64,000 nt of DNA from Lachnospiraceae bacterium (GCA_017522685.1 JAFWYN010000005.1:310001-374000), one strand, 5' to 3'. Numbered from the stretch's first letter, positions 42,574 through 51,820 are shown. The notes: generated from the sequence alone by a model not told the origin. Numbers and translations: made by a program.

Positions 42574-42615
42574 AGGATAAAAGAAATATTACGGTCTTAC
42601 GAGGGGGAACAGTAA

Positions 42616-43428
42616 ATGAAAAACAGTAAAAGAATCAAGATGGTCTTATTGGCGGCAGTGGTATCGGTAGGGGTATTGACCGGATGTGCCGGGAAGGAAG
42701 GAGAAAGTCCGGCTACAGAAAGTATCGTAACGCAAAGCCCTGCAATCGAAGCGCCTAAAGTTACGGAAGAACCGGATACAACCGATTTGTCCCATTGGAA
42801 CTATGCGGATTATGTGACATTAGGAAACTATAAGGACATTGAAACCGTGTATGACGGTGTGGGTGCGTATGTGGGTGATATTAGTGTGGACCTGACTTAT
42901 CGGGATGAAACGTATATGACATCACTCACACTTCAGTATTTTTATTCCCAAAAGGGTATAGAGGTGGATATTATGGACCTGGATCCGTTGACTTACATAG
43001 AAGATGAGGAGATTGCCAAGCTGGGAATTCCGGGGGTCACCGGGTTTTGGGAGTTAAAAGATTATGTAATTGACAAAGTGAACGAAAATGATGGGGTTAT
43101 AGATATGATGATAATCGGAGATGCTTTCATGGAGACGCTGGTGAAGCGGTCGGAGTATGAGAAGCTTCCGGAACAGGTGATCGCGGATTGCGAGAAGATT
43201 TATACTGATTATGTGAGTGAGATGGAGGCTTCTTGTAATGACATTGGCAGTATGCCGGATATGTATGTAAAGGAAGCGGAAAACGTGGTTCAAAAGGTTT
43301 TGGCGGCCATGGCTTTTGCAAAAGAAGAAGGATTGGATGAAGAAGGATTTTCCTATTCAAAAGTGATGAAATATATTTACATAAATTATTTAAGAAGGAA
43401 CTCAGGAAATGCTAAGTTACGGCGATAA
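42616..43428 (+). CDS. Lipoprotein, possibly trigger-factor-like
   Basis: 270 residues, ATG 42616 after GAGGGGGAAC. Signal peptide with lipobox 'VGVLTGCAGK' (Cys 24). After a Thr/Pro/Glu linker, 'YVTLGNYKDIETV' is the sequence at which trigger-factor-like PPIase/chaperone lipoproteins of Clostridia begin. The C-terminal half is helical ('YEKLPEQVIADCEKIYTDYV') like the trigger factor arm. The central PPIase-like part is short. It would be an outer-face chaperone or a relic of one; the family call is tentative. The 3' end overlaps the next gene by 20 bases. Confidence 0.6.
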   Translation: MKNSKRIKMVLLAAVVSVGVLTGCAGKEGESPATESIVTQSPAIEAPKVTEEPDTTDLSHWNYADYVTLGNYKDIETVYDGVGAYVGDISVDLTYRDETYMTSLTLQYFYSQKGIEVDIMDLDPLTYIEDEEIAKLGIPGVTGFWELKDYVIDKVNENDGVIDMMIIGDAFMETLVKRSEYEKLPEQVIADCEKIYTDYVSEMEASCNDIGSMPDMYVKEAENVVQKVLAAMAFAKEEGLDEEGFSYSKVMKYIYINYLRRNSGNAKLRR

Positions 43429-44263
43429 AATCGGAATCGTATGTTGTTCCAACGGACAAAAAGCCACTTATAAGGACAAGCTTCAACGGTTGGAGGAAAC
43501 CCTTAAGGACATGGGTCTGCAGCCGGTATTCAGCGATTATATTTATGAAAAAGATGGCCCTTTCAGCGGCACCGCCAAGGAGCGGGCGCAAGCCCTTATG
43601 GATTTTTACCGGAATGAGGAAATCAAAGGGATATTTGATATTTCCGGCGGAGACCTGGCCAACGGAGTGTTGCCCTATCTGGACTATGAAGTCATCGCAG
43701 GCAGTTCCAAGCTGTTTTGGGGCTATAGTGATCTGACCACTCTTATCAATGCCATATATCATAAGACGGGAAGGTCTTCTGTTTTGTACCAGATCCGCAA
43801 TCTCATATATGACCATAAGGAAGTGCAAATAGCGGATTTTAAAAACACGGTTCTGGAGAATGGAATGGCTTTATTTCGCCCCCAGTGGAAGTTTGTTCAG
43901 CAAAATAAAATGCAGGGAATTGTGGTAGGCGGTAATATCCGTTGCTTCCTGAAATTGGCAGGCACGGAATACATGCCTGATTTGGACGGGAAGATACTGC
44001 TTTTGGAAAGCTTGTCAGGGTCGCCTGCCGTAATAGAAACCTATCTGTGCCAGATGCAGCAATTAGGTGCTTTTGAGAATGTGTCGGGTATTCTGCTGGG
44101 TACCTTTACGGAGATGGAAAGGGAAGGATATACACCCACCGTAGAGACCTTAGTGAAAATTATGGCAGGAGAGAATATGCCCATAGCGGTAACCAAGGAA
44201 ATCGGCCACGGAACCGATTCTAAGGGGATTGTAATTGGAGCAGAAATATGTTTGGAGGGATAA
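43409..44263 (+). CDS. LD-carboxypeptidase (peptidase S66 family)
   Basis: 284 residues, ATG 43409 behind CAGG. Nucleophile serine in 'KLFWGYSDLTTLINAI', glutamate in 'DGKILLLESLSGSP' and histidine in 'VTKEIGHGTDSKGIVIG' make up the S66 catalytic set. The family cleaves the L-D bond of tetrapeptides in peptidoglycan recycling, or immunity substrates such as microcin C in MccF-like members. No signal peptide, so cytoplasmic. Linked by overlap to the lipoprotein gene. Confidence 0.92.
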   Translation: MLSYGDKIGIVCCSNGQKATYKDKLQRLEETLKDMGLQPVFSDYIYEKDGPFSGTAKERAQALMDFYRNEEIKGIFDISGGDLANGVLPYLDYEVIAGSSKLFWGYSDLTTLINAIYHKTGRSSVLYQIRNLIYDHKEVQIADFKNTVLENGMALFRPQWKFVQQNKMQGIVVGGNIRCFLKLAGTEYMPDLDGKILLLESLSGSPAVIETYLCQMQQLGAFENVSGILLGTFTEMEREGYTPTVETLVKIMAGENMPIAVTKEIGHGTDSKGIVIGAEICLEG

Positions 44264-44264
44264 G

Positions 44265-45323
44265 ATGGCGAAGAGAAAGAAATTAGTGGAAAAATTCCAA
44301 GAAATTATCGACAGCGGTGATTTTGAGGCATTTAAAAGTGTATTTGAAAAATGTGAAATAACGGCTACCAACAAGGGCAAGACTACTTGCAATGCATTTT
44401 CCTATCAAAATTTGACACCAAAGCATATTCAGTTTCTGGTGGATAATGGATTGGAAGTGAATGGAGATTGCGGATTTGGCATGCCACCGGTTGCGTTTCA
44501 TGCAGACAATAAGGAGAATTTGAAATGTCTGTTGGACAATGGTGCGGATGTAAATTACGTGGCAGTTTTTTATAGGGGAACGGCATTAGCCCATGCCTGC
44601 TCTACAATAAATACAGAAGCGGTGAGCAATTTATTAGAGGCCGGTGCATCCATAGACGTACCGGGGGATGTAACTGGAAAAACTTTGCTGGACGTAACTC
44701 TGGCACACTGTGATAATATATATATACCAAGGGCAGTTTCTATCGCTAAAATGTTGTTGGATGCGGGAGCTGTGGAAACGGATCAAACCAAGGGATATGT
44801 GCAGAAAATCGGAGAACGGTTCGAGTTTTTCCGAGAGAATATCAGTAAGGATATTGTGGAGAATCTCAGTGCAGCGTTAGATGAGCTGTATGAATTGTTT
44901 CAGGTACCACCGGTACCGAGAAGAATACAGCATGACGGAACCACCCGCATAGCCGTCAAAGGGACAAGGTGGCAGGAGCAATATGATGAGCTGTGGAATA
45001 TGCTGGTGCCCGGCAGCGGAAAGGCGAAAACCATGCAGGGTGAGATGATTCGTATCGTGGGCAGGGTTACCCATGAGGTGCTGGATAACGGCGGTATCAA
45101 TTGGGACTCAGACTTCAGAGAGATGCTGGGTGCCTTGCGGGAATTTTTAAAGAAGAATCAGTCCTTGGAGACGGCGCTTGTGGAAGAGGCTGTAAGTATT
45201 GCCAATCAGGTTACGGCCTCTACGGATAAAAAGGCATTGTACCGATTGACGGAAATCACAGTGAAATGGGTCTTGGCAAATTCGGAAGCGATTCCGCTGG
45301 GAGAAGTGAAGTATAGAAGATAG
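44265..45323 (+). CDS. Ankyrin-repeat protein
   Basis: 352 residues from ATG 44265 (TGGAGGGATAAG). Residues 15-190 hold about four ankyrin-type repeats: 'HIQFLVDNGLEVNGDCGFGM', 'NLKCLLDNGADVNYVAVFYR', 'VSNLLEAGASIDVPGDVTGK' and 'AKMLLDAGAVETDQ'. The remaining 160 residues form a separate helical domain with no family match. It sits two bases after the LD-carboxypeptidase stop. Binding partner unknown. Confidence 0.88.
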   Translation: MAKRKKLVEKFQEIIDSGDFEAFKSVFEKCEITATNKGKTTCNAFSYQNLTPKHIQFLVDNGLEVNGDCGFGMPPVAFHADNKENLKCLLDNGADVNYVAVFYRGTALAHACSTINTEAVSNLLEAGASIDVPGDVTGKTLLDVTLAHCDNIYIPRAVSIAKMLLDAGAVETDQTKGYVQKIGERFEFFRENISKDIVENLSAALDELYELFQVPPVPRRIQHDGTTRIAVKGTRWQEQYDELWNMLVPGSGKAKTMQGEMIRIVGRVTHEVLDNGGINWDSDFREMLGALREFLKKNQSLETALVEEAVSIANQVTASTDKKALYRLTEITVKWVLANSEAIPLGEVKYRR

Positions 45324-45382
45324 ATAAACTCTGTACTTTCGTACATACTATAAACAAGTTTTGAAAGGAGATTCAAAAGAAG

Positions 45383-46546
45383 ATGAAGGTTGAGATTACA
45401 GAAAAAATTAAGTACATTGGTGTGGATGACACCACCATCGATTTGTTTGAGAGTCAGTATGTGGTGCCGGAGGGTATTTCCTACAACTCTTATGTGATTC
45501 TGGACGATGCGGTAGCCGTGATGGATACCGTGGACAAACGGGGACAGAAGGAATGGGAGGAAAATCTGATGGCTGCCCTTGATGGCCGCAAGGTGGATTA
45601 CCTGGTGATTCAGCATCTGGAGCCGGATCATGCCGGAAGCATTGCCCGTATGCGAGAGCTGTTTCCGGAGGTGGTACTGGTGGGCAATGCCAAGACCTTT
45701 GCCATGTTGCCCCAGTTTTTTGAACTACCTCCCAATGTGCGCACTCTCACCGTAAAAGAAGGCGATACCTTAAGTCTGGGCGAGCACACATTAAGCTTCT
45801 TTATGGCACCCATGGTGCATTGGCCGGAGGTTATGGTGACCTATGAAGCCAAGGAAAAGGTACTCTTTTCAGCAGACGGCTTTGGTAAGTTTGGAGCTTT
45901 GAGCCTGACAGAAGAGGAGGGCTGGGCATGTGAAGCCAGAAGATATTATTTCAATATTGTGGGCAAATACGGTGCACCCGTGCAGACTCTTTTGAAGAAG
46001 GCAGCAGGCCTGGAGATTCAGTGCATTTGTCCTTTACACGGTCCTGTTTTGAAGGAGGATTTGTGGTATTATATCAGCCTTTATGATACCTGGAGCAGCT
46101 ACCAGCCGGAAAATGACGGTGTGGTAATCGCGTATGCATCCATCCACGGCAACACTGCACAGGTGGCGAAGAAGCTGGGTGAAATGCTGGAGGAAAAGGG
46201 TGAGAAGGTTTGTCTTCATGATTTGGCAAGAGCAGATATGGCAGAAGTTATCGAGGATGCTTTCCGTTATGACCGTCTGGTATTGGCGGCAGCCAGCTAC
46301 GACGGCGGTGTATTCCCCTGCATGCAGGATTTCTTACACCATCTGCAGAGCAAGGCTTTCCAAAAGCGCAAGGTGGCCTTGATTGAAAACGGTTCCTGGG
46401 GACCTACCGCAGCCAGAACCATGCGGAGCATTCTGGAGACCATGAAGGAAGTGGAAATCTTAGAGCCGGTTGTGACTATCCGCTCCACCATGAAGGAAGC
46501 AGATGTACCGGCCCTGGAGAAGCTGGCAGAGGTGCTGGCGGGTTAA
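45383..46546 (+). CDS. FprA-family A-type flavoprotein (flavodiiron)
   Basis: 387 residues, ATG 45383 after GAAAGGAG. The N-terminal diiron beta-lactamase-like domain has 'VIQHLEPDHAGSIARM' (HxExDH), 'MVHWPEVMVTYE', 'LFSADGFGKFGAL' and 'CICPLHGPVL'. The C-terminal flavodoxin domain starts near 250 ('VIAYASIHGNTAQVAKKLGE'). The enzyme reduces O2 to water or NO to N2O, protecting an anaerobe. It lacks a fused rubredoxin, so an external donor is needed. Convergent with and overlapping 4 bases of the next gene. Confidence 0.95.
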   Translation: MKVEITEKIKYIGVDDTTIDLFESQYVVPEGISYNSYVILDDAVAVMDTVDKRGQKEWEENLMAALDGRKVDYLVIQHLEPDHAGSIARMRELFPEVVLVGNAKTFAMLPQFFELPPNVRTLTVKEGDTLSLGEHTLSFFMAPMVHWPEVMVTYEAKEKVLFSADGFGKFGALSLTEEEGWACEARRYYFNIVGKYGAPVQTLLKKAAGLEIQCICPLHGPVLKEDLWYYISLYDTWSSYQPENDGVVIAYASIHGNTAQVAKKLGEMLEEKGEKVCLHDLARADMAEVIEDAFRYDRLVLAAASYDGGVFPCMQDFLHHLQSKAFQKRKVALIENGSWGPTAARTMRSILETMKEVEILEPVVTIRSTMKEADVPALEKLAEVLAG

Positions 46547-47103
46547 GCCTTCAAAGATTTTCGCTCTTCCAGAGCCAGGCAGATGCAAAGCAGTATCTCC
46601 ACGCACAGCATTGTGCCGGCCAATACAACCGGTGGATAGGATATCCCCAGATACAGATTCAGGATGGGGATACAAATAGCAAAGACATAGTAGACTTTGG
46701 ACTGATAAAGCCAACCATAGGGAAGTAGGTGCGCTCCGAATATCATGGCGTAAATCATCAGCATATGGGTGGGATGTTCGTATAAGGCCCACATGGCAAT
46801 CAGAATATATAGTATTTGATTCAGAGAGAAGAGGATTCCCAGATTCGTCAGGGGATTCTCTTTATTTTGGAAATCTATTTTCAGCAGTTTGGAAGCTGCT
46901 AAGGCCAGGGGCATAAGGACCGTAGAACAAAAGAAGGTAAGAACGCCCTTGGTCTGCAGTGGAAGCGTAGTGCTTTGGATAATCAGTATGGCAAGCCATA
47001 TAGGTACGGAAGCTATGATAAAATGTAATCCTCGTTTTTGTTTATGAGCAGCATCTTCTCTTAATTGGTTAATAGTGTTAAATAATTCTGATTTATTCTT
47101 CAA
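46543..47103 (-). CDS. Polytopic membrane protein of the LytTR unit
   Basis: 186 residues from the TTG at 47103..47101, with AAAGGAGG seven bases upstream; longer frames overlap the previous gene too far. About five TM helices ('HFIIASVPIWLAILIIQSTT', 'GVLTFFCSTVLMPLALAASK', 'ILFSLNQILYILIAMWALYE' and others). It resembles DUF7010-type proteins. Function unknown. It is translationally coupled to the DUF3021-like gene. Confidence 0.78.
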   Translation of the reverse strand: MKNKSELFNTINQLREDAAHKQKRGLHFIIASVPIWLAILIIQSTTLPLQTKGVLTFFCSTVLMPLALAASKLLKIDFQNKENPLTNLGILFSLNQILYILIAMWALYEHPTHMLMIYAMIFGAHLLPYGWLYQSKVYYVFAICIPILNLYLGISYPPVVLAGTMLCVEILLCICLALEERKSLKA

Positions 47104-47551
47104 TGGTAAGCCTCCTTTTTTCCTGATAAGTCTGTAAAGCCTGTGTGTAAAGTTCGCCCTTTTTCTTGCTGTATTGATGATAAATGGCAATGCAGATAAA
47201 GTATAGGCACAGAACGATTGCCATAAAAATGCCCCATTGTTTTAGGGAGCCCTTTGTAGAGAAGATTCCCAGCCAGTAGAAGCCGACACATTCATAGAGG
47301 GTAATGCAAATCATGAAGCAGGTCAGTCTGGTAACAAAGAGCCATTTTTTAAAAGCTAAGCTTGTAAACAGCAGGCAGAAAAGCAATACACCACCGAAGG
47401 AGAGTATAAACAGCTTTAATAGGACCGTGGTAGAGATGGCGTCCTTGCCATAATAGAGATAAAGCAGTGTCAATAACAGCAGGAACCAGGTGAAGCAAAA
47501 GCAGGTTCCGTTTCGTAGCCAGGTGAAAAATTGTGATATTTGTTGTTTCAT
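47093..47551 (-). CDS. DUF3021-like membrane protein
   Basis: 152 residues from ATG 47551. Four TM helices in pairs ('CFTWFLLLLTLLYLYYG', 'LLKLFILSFGGVLLFCLLFT', 'FMICITLYECVGFYWLGIF', 'FMAIVLCLYFICIAIYHQY') followed by a cytoplasmic 'YSKKKGELYTQALQTYQEKR' tail. This is typical of DUF3021 proteins encoded next to LytTR regulators, which they are thought to restrain. Confidence 0.8.
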   Translation of the reverse strand: MKQQISQFFTWLRNGTCFCFTWFLLLLTLLYLYYGKDAISTTVLLKLFILSFGGVLLFCLLFTSLAFKKWLFVTRLTCFMICITLYECVGFYWLGIFSTKGSLKQWGIFMAIVLCLYFICIAIYHQYSKKKGELYTQALQTYQEKRRLTIEE

Positions 47552-47576
47552 AGTAAGCCTCCGATTTCGAATATAT

Positions 47577-48014
47577 TTATTTGATGGAAAGTAATTTTTT
47601 AAGTTCCGGGACGTATCTGCGGGAAACAGATAACCGCTCGCCATTACACATGGTAGCTAAAATGGTACGATTCAGCTCCGGATGTAAGAGTTTGACATGA
47701 TTCACATTCATAATCTGGGATTTGGAAATACGGATAAAATCCTGCTCTGAAAGAATCTGTTCCAGCTCATACAATCGGTGTGCGGTTTCCATGACAGCAT
47801 CCTTGGTATAAAGGAAGGTGCGGTCGTCCACAGCCTCAAAGTAGAGAATATCCCATATATTTACAAGACAGGTGTCACCCTGATATTTTCCCTGAATTTG
47901 TGTGTCAAACAATTCAATATGATTTTTCAAACGTTTGATTCTGTCATTCACCTTCCGGCACTTTATGGTAACTTCCAGAGGGCTTGCCTGTTCCTCTAAG
48001 ATTGTGATATTCAT
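47577..48014 (-). CDS. LytTR-type DNA-binding regulator
   Basis: 145 residues, start 48014 after GGGAGGTATCCT. A short N-terminal region is followed by a LytTR domain at about 45-145: 'DILYFEAVDDRTFLYTKDAV', 'ELEQILSEQDFIRISKSQIM' and 'RLSVSRRYVPELKKLLS'. There is no receiver domain. First gene of the three-gene minus-strand unit; such regulators often control their own operon. Confidence 0.92.
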   Translation of the reverse strand: MNITILEEQASPLEVTIKCRKVNDRIKRLKNHIELFDTQIQGKYQGDTCLVNIWDILYFEAVDDRTFLYTKDAVMETAHRLYELEQILSEQDFIRISKSQIMNVNHVKLLHPELNRTILATMCNGERLSVSRRYVPELKKLLSIK

Positions 48015-48035
48015 AGGATACCTCCCAAATCAGTT

Positions 48036-48050
48036 TTGTAGCGGCTACAA
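48036..48050. promoter_or_regulatory. Perfect palindrome upstream of the LytTR gene
   Basis: TTGTAGC-g-GCTACAA, 7-base arms. On the minus strand it follows a TATACT -10-like box, about 22 bases before the start codon of the LytTR gene. It is a candidate operator. LytTR proteins usually bind direct repeats, so another protein may use it. Confidence 0.45.
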
Positions 48051-48185
48051 GCATAGTATATGTGTTTCTGCTCATGCCTTCAAGGGGGTAGCGGGTAAGC
48101 GGTACAAAAAGAGGCGGTAAGATGGCAAAGGGTTGAATTTAAAGGGGTTTCGGTATATGATGAGTATGAGGGGAAGGAGGTACTC

Positions 48186-48698
48186 ATGGAAAAGCAATAC
48201 AATGAAAAAGAAACCCGGGAAATGTATGAGCGCATTACTCTGACTTTGATACAAAAGGAACTAACCATTACCACTATGGAAAGTGCAACCTCCGGGCAGA
48301 TTGCGTCCCTGATTACGGATACGCAAGGGTCTTCAGCCGTGCTGAAGGGGGCTTTTGTGACCTACTGTAATGAGGCCAAAATCATGCAGGGAGTGCCTGT
48401 AGATGTATTGGAGAAATATACTGTGTATTCTCTGGAGACGGCAGCTGCCATGGCGAAGGCTTGCAGACAAGCTTATGGAGCAGATATCGGCATCGGTGTC
48501 ACCGGTACCATGGGCAATACGGACCCGGCCAATCCGGGCGCATCTGTACCGGGGCAGGTATATTTTTCCATAGATTTTCAGGGAAAGGTGGAAACATTTT
48601 TTGTAGAGATACCAACTCAGCCCACCAGATTAGCGTATAAGCTGGCGGTGGCATGGGAGATTGGGGAAATGTTGGAGAAGGTGTTGGTTTCGTCATAG
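48186..48698 (+). CDS. CinA C-terminal domain protein (nicotinamide-nucleotide amidase family)
   Basis: 170 residues, ATG 48186 behind GAAGGAGGTACTC. 'KELTITTMESATSGQIASLI', 'GSSAVLKGAFVTYCNEAKIM' and 'GADIGIGVTGTMGNTDPANP' follow the CinA/PncC C-terminal domain (usual AESCTGG is here MESATSG). It would deamidate NMN to NaMN, or be a diverged relative. Length fits a stand-alone PncC. Confidence 0.88.
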   Translation: MEKQYNEKETREMYERITLTLIQKELTITTMESATSGQIASLITDTQGSSAVLKGAFVTYCNEAKIMQGVPVDVLEKYTVYSLETAAAMAKACRQAYGADIGIGVTGTMGNTDPANPGASVPGQVYFSIDFQGKVETFFVEIPTQPTRLAYKLAVAWEIGEMLEKVLVSS

Positions 48699-48717
48699 AA
48701 TAAAGGAGATGGTGAAT

Positions 48718-49548
48718 TTGTATAGATATATGGATAGTCATACTCATTTTTCTCATCGAAGGTTTGATAATATACGTAATACATTACTTCCGCAATTACA
48801 TGAGAATGGTTTGGAGGTAGCAGTGGAAGCCGCAATTTCTGTAAATAGTAATCAGAAAATGCAAGAAGTTTTAGCGGCGTATCCATGGATATATTATGCT
48901 GTCGGACTACATCCGACATGTGTTGGAGTACAGGAGGATGCAGACAAGCAGTGGGAGCAGGAGATACATAGGACATCATGTCACGAAAAGGTAGTAGCGA
49001 TAGGAGAAACCGGTCTTGATTTCCATAGGCTTTCGTGGGAAACTCCTGAAGAAAGGGAAATATCACAATGCCTGATAGAGAGGCAGAAGCTGTGGTTTCA
49101 TAAGCTAATTAATCTGGCACAGGAAAAGGAATTGCCTCTGATTATTCACACCAGAGATGCGCATACGGACACATTGGAAATCCTCAGACAATATACGTGG
49201 AAGGAAAATGCCGGGGTTATACATTGTTTTCATGCTCATGACGCATTGACTATTGCTAAGGAGTACATGGAAATGGGATTTTTACTAGGAATAGGAGGCA
49301 TGGTTAGTTATAGTACGGAGAGTTCTATAGCGACTCGCAAAATCTTAGCGGAGTTACCACCGGAAAAGTTGTTATTAGAGACGGATTGTCCCTTTTTAGT
49401 ACCTATAGGCTGTCAGGGAAGCCCTAACCATTCCGGAAATATACCCGCTATTGCAGAGTTGGTTGCACAAGAAAAAGGGCTGTCGGTAAAGGATGTGCTG
49501 GATATATCAGAGAGAAACCTGAAACAATTGTTTCGATTAACCATCTGA
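48718..49548 (+). CDS. TatD family metal-dependent hydrolase
   Basis: 276 residues from the TTG at 48718; AAAGGAG is nine bases upstream. GTG 48712 and ATG 48709 are too close to the site. 'YMDSHTHFSHRRF' provides the HxH metal pair, 'VVAIGETGLDFHRL' the glutamate, 'LIIHTRDAHTDTLEIL' and 'VIHCFHAHDALTI' further histidines, and 'LLLETDCPFLVP' the aspartate. Expected 3'-5' DNase or related phosphoesterase activity. Confidence 0.93.
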   Translation: MYRYMDSHTHFSHRRFDNIRNTLLPQLHENGLEVAVEAAISVNSNQKMQEVLAAYPWIYYAVGLHPTCVGVQEDADKQWEQEIHRTSCHEKVVAIGETGLDFHRLSWETPEEREISQCLIERQKLWFHKLINLAQEKELPLIIHTRDAHTDTLEILRQYTWKENAGVIHCFHAHDALTIAKEYMEMGFLLGIGGMVSYSTESSIATRKILAELPPEKLLLETDCPFLVPIGCQGSPNHSGNIPAIAELVAQEKGLSVKDVLDISERNLKQLFRLTI

Positions 49549-49590
49549 AGGAAGGTTATATATTGAATGATTCGTGAGGAGGACAGGTTG

Positions 49591-50196
49591 ATGGATGAAA
49601 AAGTATTATTAAAGTTACAAAAAGAGTTGTTGTGGACTCGTGTTATTTGCATTTTTACTTGTATAGTTATGATATTAGTATTGGTGGGAGGCTTTCTATA
49701 CTATCGGAAGACTCAGGATTATGAGCAGCAACTGAAAAAATACGCCGATGAAGTAAAGGAGCATTCAGAAGAGATAGAGATTGCCCTGGATCAGGTGGCA
49801 CAGCTGGATATGGAGGTGCTGAATGATACCATAAAGGAAACGCTGAAGTTGATTCGGGCAGTGGACTGGGAGATGCTCAATGAGAACATAGACAGCGTAG
49901 ATTGGGCCACACTGTCCAAGCAGCTGAGTGAGCTGGATGTAGCTACGATTAATGATGCGATTGATAGTCTGGACATTGATGCCATTAATGAGATAATCAA
50001 TAGTCTGGATATTGATGCAATCAATGAGATAATTAATGGTCTGGATGTAGTTGCTATCAGTGAAGCGATTGAGAATCTGGATACGGAAGAGCTTACTCAG
50101 ACTTTGGAAAACTTAAACAATGGTATTGATAAACTGAAGAAGGTAGTGGATACTTTAACTGCCTGGGGGGATAAAATCGGAGGAGTTTTTAAGTAA
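49591..50196 (+). CDS. Membrane-anchored protein with tandem 12-residue repeats
   Basis: 201 residues from ATG 49591, which has GAGGAGG nine bases upstream; ATG 49567 is an alternative. One TM helix at about 12-37 ('VICIFTCIVMILVLVGGFLY') is followed by a charged coiled-coil-like stretch. Then come seven tandem 12-residue units (49858-50109): AVDWEMLNENID, SVDWATLSKQLS, ELDVATINDAID, SLDIDAINEIIN twice, GLDVVAISEAIE and NLDTEELTQTLE. The consensus is x-L-D-x-x-x-I-x-x-x-I-x. Function unknown. Its stop overlaps the next ATG by one base. Confidence 0.85.
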   Translation: MDEKVLLKLQKELLWTRVICIFTCIVMILVLVGGFLYYRKTQDYEQQLKKYADEVKEHSEEIEIALDQVAQLDMEVLNDTIKETLKLIRAVDWEMLNENIDSVDWATLSKQLSELDVATINDAIDSLDIDAINEIINSLDIDAINEIINGLDVVAISEAIENLDTEELTQTLENLNNGIDKLKKVVDTLTAWGDKIGGVFK

Positions 50197-51044
50197 TGTG
50201 GAAAAACAGTGAGCTTCGCATCACTACACTCATCGAGAATATGCCGGATGATGAGGGAAAGCTTTTGGCGGAGCATGGATTGTCCTTACATATTGAGTTT
50301 GACGGCAAGCGTATCTTGTTTGATACCGGGCAGACCGGAGATTTTGTGAAAAATGCAAAAGACTTGGGAATAGACTTGAAGGCTTTGGATAATATTATTA
50401 TCAGTCATGGTCACTATGACCATAGCGGCGGCGTAATGACACTGATGTCAGAACTGGGAAAGCCTCTCCCCTTTTATGCAGGTGAGGGCTTCTTTGTTCC
50501 CAAATATAAGCATTTGTCCGACGGTACCTACCGTTATAATGGGAACCCGTTTACGGAGCAGGAAATGTCGGAGGGAAAGATGGATTTGCGTATGGTGACG
50601 GAGGATATTACCCTGCTGTCAGACAAGATAATTCTTTTTAAAAATTTTCCGGCAGTTTTCGGCTTTGAGCACAAGAATGAGAAATTTGTGTTACCGGAGG
50701 GAGAAGCATACAAAGTGGATGCCTTTGAAGAGGAAATCGCCTTGGGACTTCGTACAGGTAAAGGCCTGGTGCTTATCGTGGGCTGCTCCCATGTGGGCAT
50801 CTGCAATATTTTACAGGCAGTAACCCGGCGTGTGGATGAGCCCATATACGCCGTACTTGGCGGCACCCACCTGATGGAAGCAGATGAGGACCGTTTGCAG
50901 AAAACCATGGAAGTCTTCCGCAGATTTGGAGTGCAGTGTGTGGCAGTGTCCCATTGTACCGGCGAACAGGGGATTGCCCTTGCGAAGGAAACCTTCGGAG
51001 AGCAGTTTGTCTTAAATAATACAGGAAATATGTTTGTGATTTGA
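50196..51044 (+). CDS. MBL-fold metallo-hydrolase
   Basis: 282 residues. 'LSLHIEFDGKRILFDTGQTG', the metal motif 'NIIISHGHYDHSGGVM' (HxHxDH), 'LVLIVGCSHVGICNILQAVT' and 'AVLGGTHLM', 'CVAVSHCTG' later. This order matches the dihydropterin/RFA-P-synthase-like (MJ0301-type) group. The substrate is unknown. Translation is coupled to the repeat protein by a TAATG overlap. Confidence 0.92.
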   Translation: MWKNSELRITTLIENMPDDEGKLLAEHGLSLHIEFDGKRILFDTGQTGDFVKNAKDLGIDLKALDNIIISHGHYDHSGGVMTLMSELGKPLPFYAGEGFFVPKYKHLSDGTYRYNGNPFTEQEMSEGKMDLRMVTEDITLLSDKIILFKNFPAVFGFEHKNEKFVLPEGEAYKVDAFEEEIALGLRTGKGLVLIVGCSHVGICNILQAVTRRVDEPIYAVLGGTHLMEADEDRLQKTMEVFRRFGVQCVAVSHCTGEQGIALAKETFGEQFVLNNTGNMFVI

Positions 51045-51154
51045 ATTTACTTATTTGTACCGGAATAATCATGTATGCGGTAGGATAATATGTCGCTAAT
51101 TGCCGGTGTTAAACAGCAGGTACAAATAAGAAAGCAAGAATAAGGAGTTTGAAG

Positions 51155-51820
51155 TTGAGTTATTTTGTGGCATTTTTAGAGGGAATCATTACTTTTATTT
51201 CCCCTTGTATACTACCCATGCTACCGCTGTACATTTCCTATTTTGCCAATGGAGAAAATGACAAAAAGAAAACAGCATTCAATGCACTGGGTTTTATCTT
51301 GGGTTTTACCATTGTCTTTGTACTGTTGGGAGCCTTTGCGGGAGCATTAGGAGGATTACTGCAAAAGTATCAGACGGTAGTGAATATCATAACCGGCGGT
51401 ATCGTGGTCATCTTAGGTCTGAATTTTACAGGCATCATCCGTATCGGCTTTTTAAATGGTACCAAGAAGCTACAGCTGCAGATTCAGAAGATTCATTTTA
51501 CCTCATCGGTACTGTTTGGTATGGTTTTTGCCATCGGCTATACCCCTTGCGTAGGAGCGTTCCTTGGGTCGGCTTTGATGATGGCCTCCCAGCGTGGAAC
51601 CATGGTAGCCGGGGTCTTTATGCTGGTACTCTATTCGGCGGGCTTGGGCATCCCCTTTTTCATAAGTGCCCTGCTTATCGACCGTCTGAAAGCCACCTTT
51701 CAGGTTATCAAAAGCCACTACCGGGTCATCAACCTGGTGTGTGGTATCTTCCTCATAGTGATGGGAATACTTATGATGACAGGCACTTTCGGATATTTGA
51801 TGAGACTGTTGAGTGTGTAA
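51155..51820 (+). CDS. CcdA/DsbD-type thiol-disulfide membrane transporter
   Basis: 221 residues from TTG 51155 (AAGGAG seven bases upstream; TTG 51149 is too close). Six TM helices, with redox cysteines in 'TFISPCILPMLPLYIS' and 'AIGYTPCVGAFLGSAL', as in CcdA. It moves reducing power across the membrane to an extracytoplasmic thioredoxin-like partner, here most likely the gene at 51906. Confidence 0.93.
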   Translation: MSYFVAFLEGIITFISPCILPMLPLYISYFANGENDKKKTAFNALGFILGFTIVFVLLGAFAGALGGLLQKYQTVVNIITGGIVVILGLNFTGIIRIGFLNGTKKLQLQIQKIHFTSSVLFGMVFAIGYTPCVGAFLGSALMMASQRGTMVAGVFMLVLYSAGLGIPFFISALLIDRLKATFQVIKSHYRVINLVCGIFLIVMGILMMTGTFGYLMRLLSV

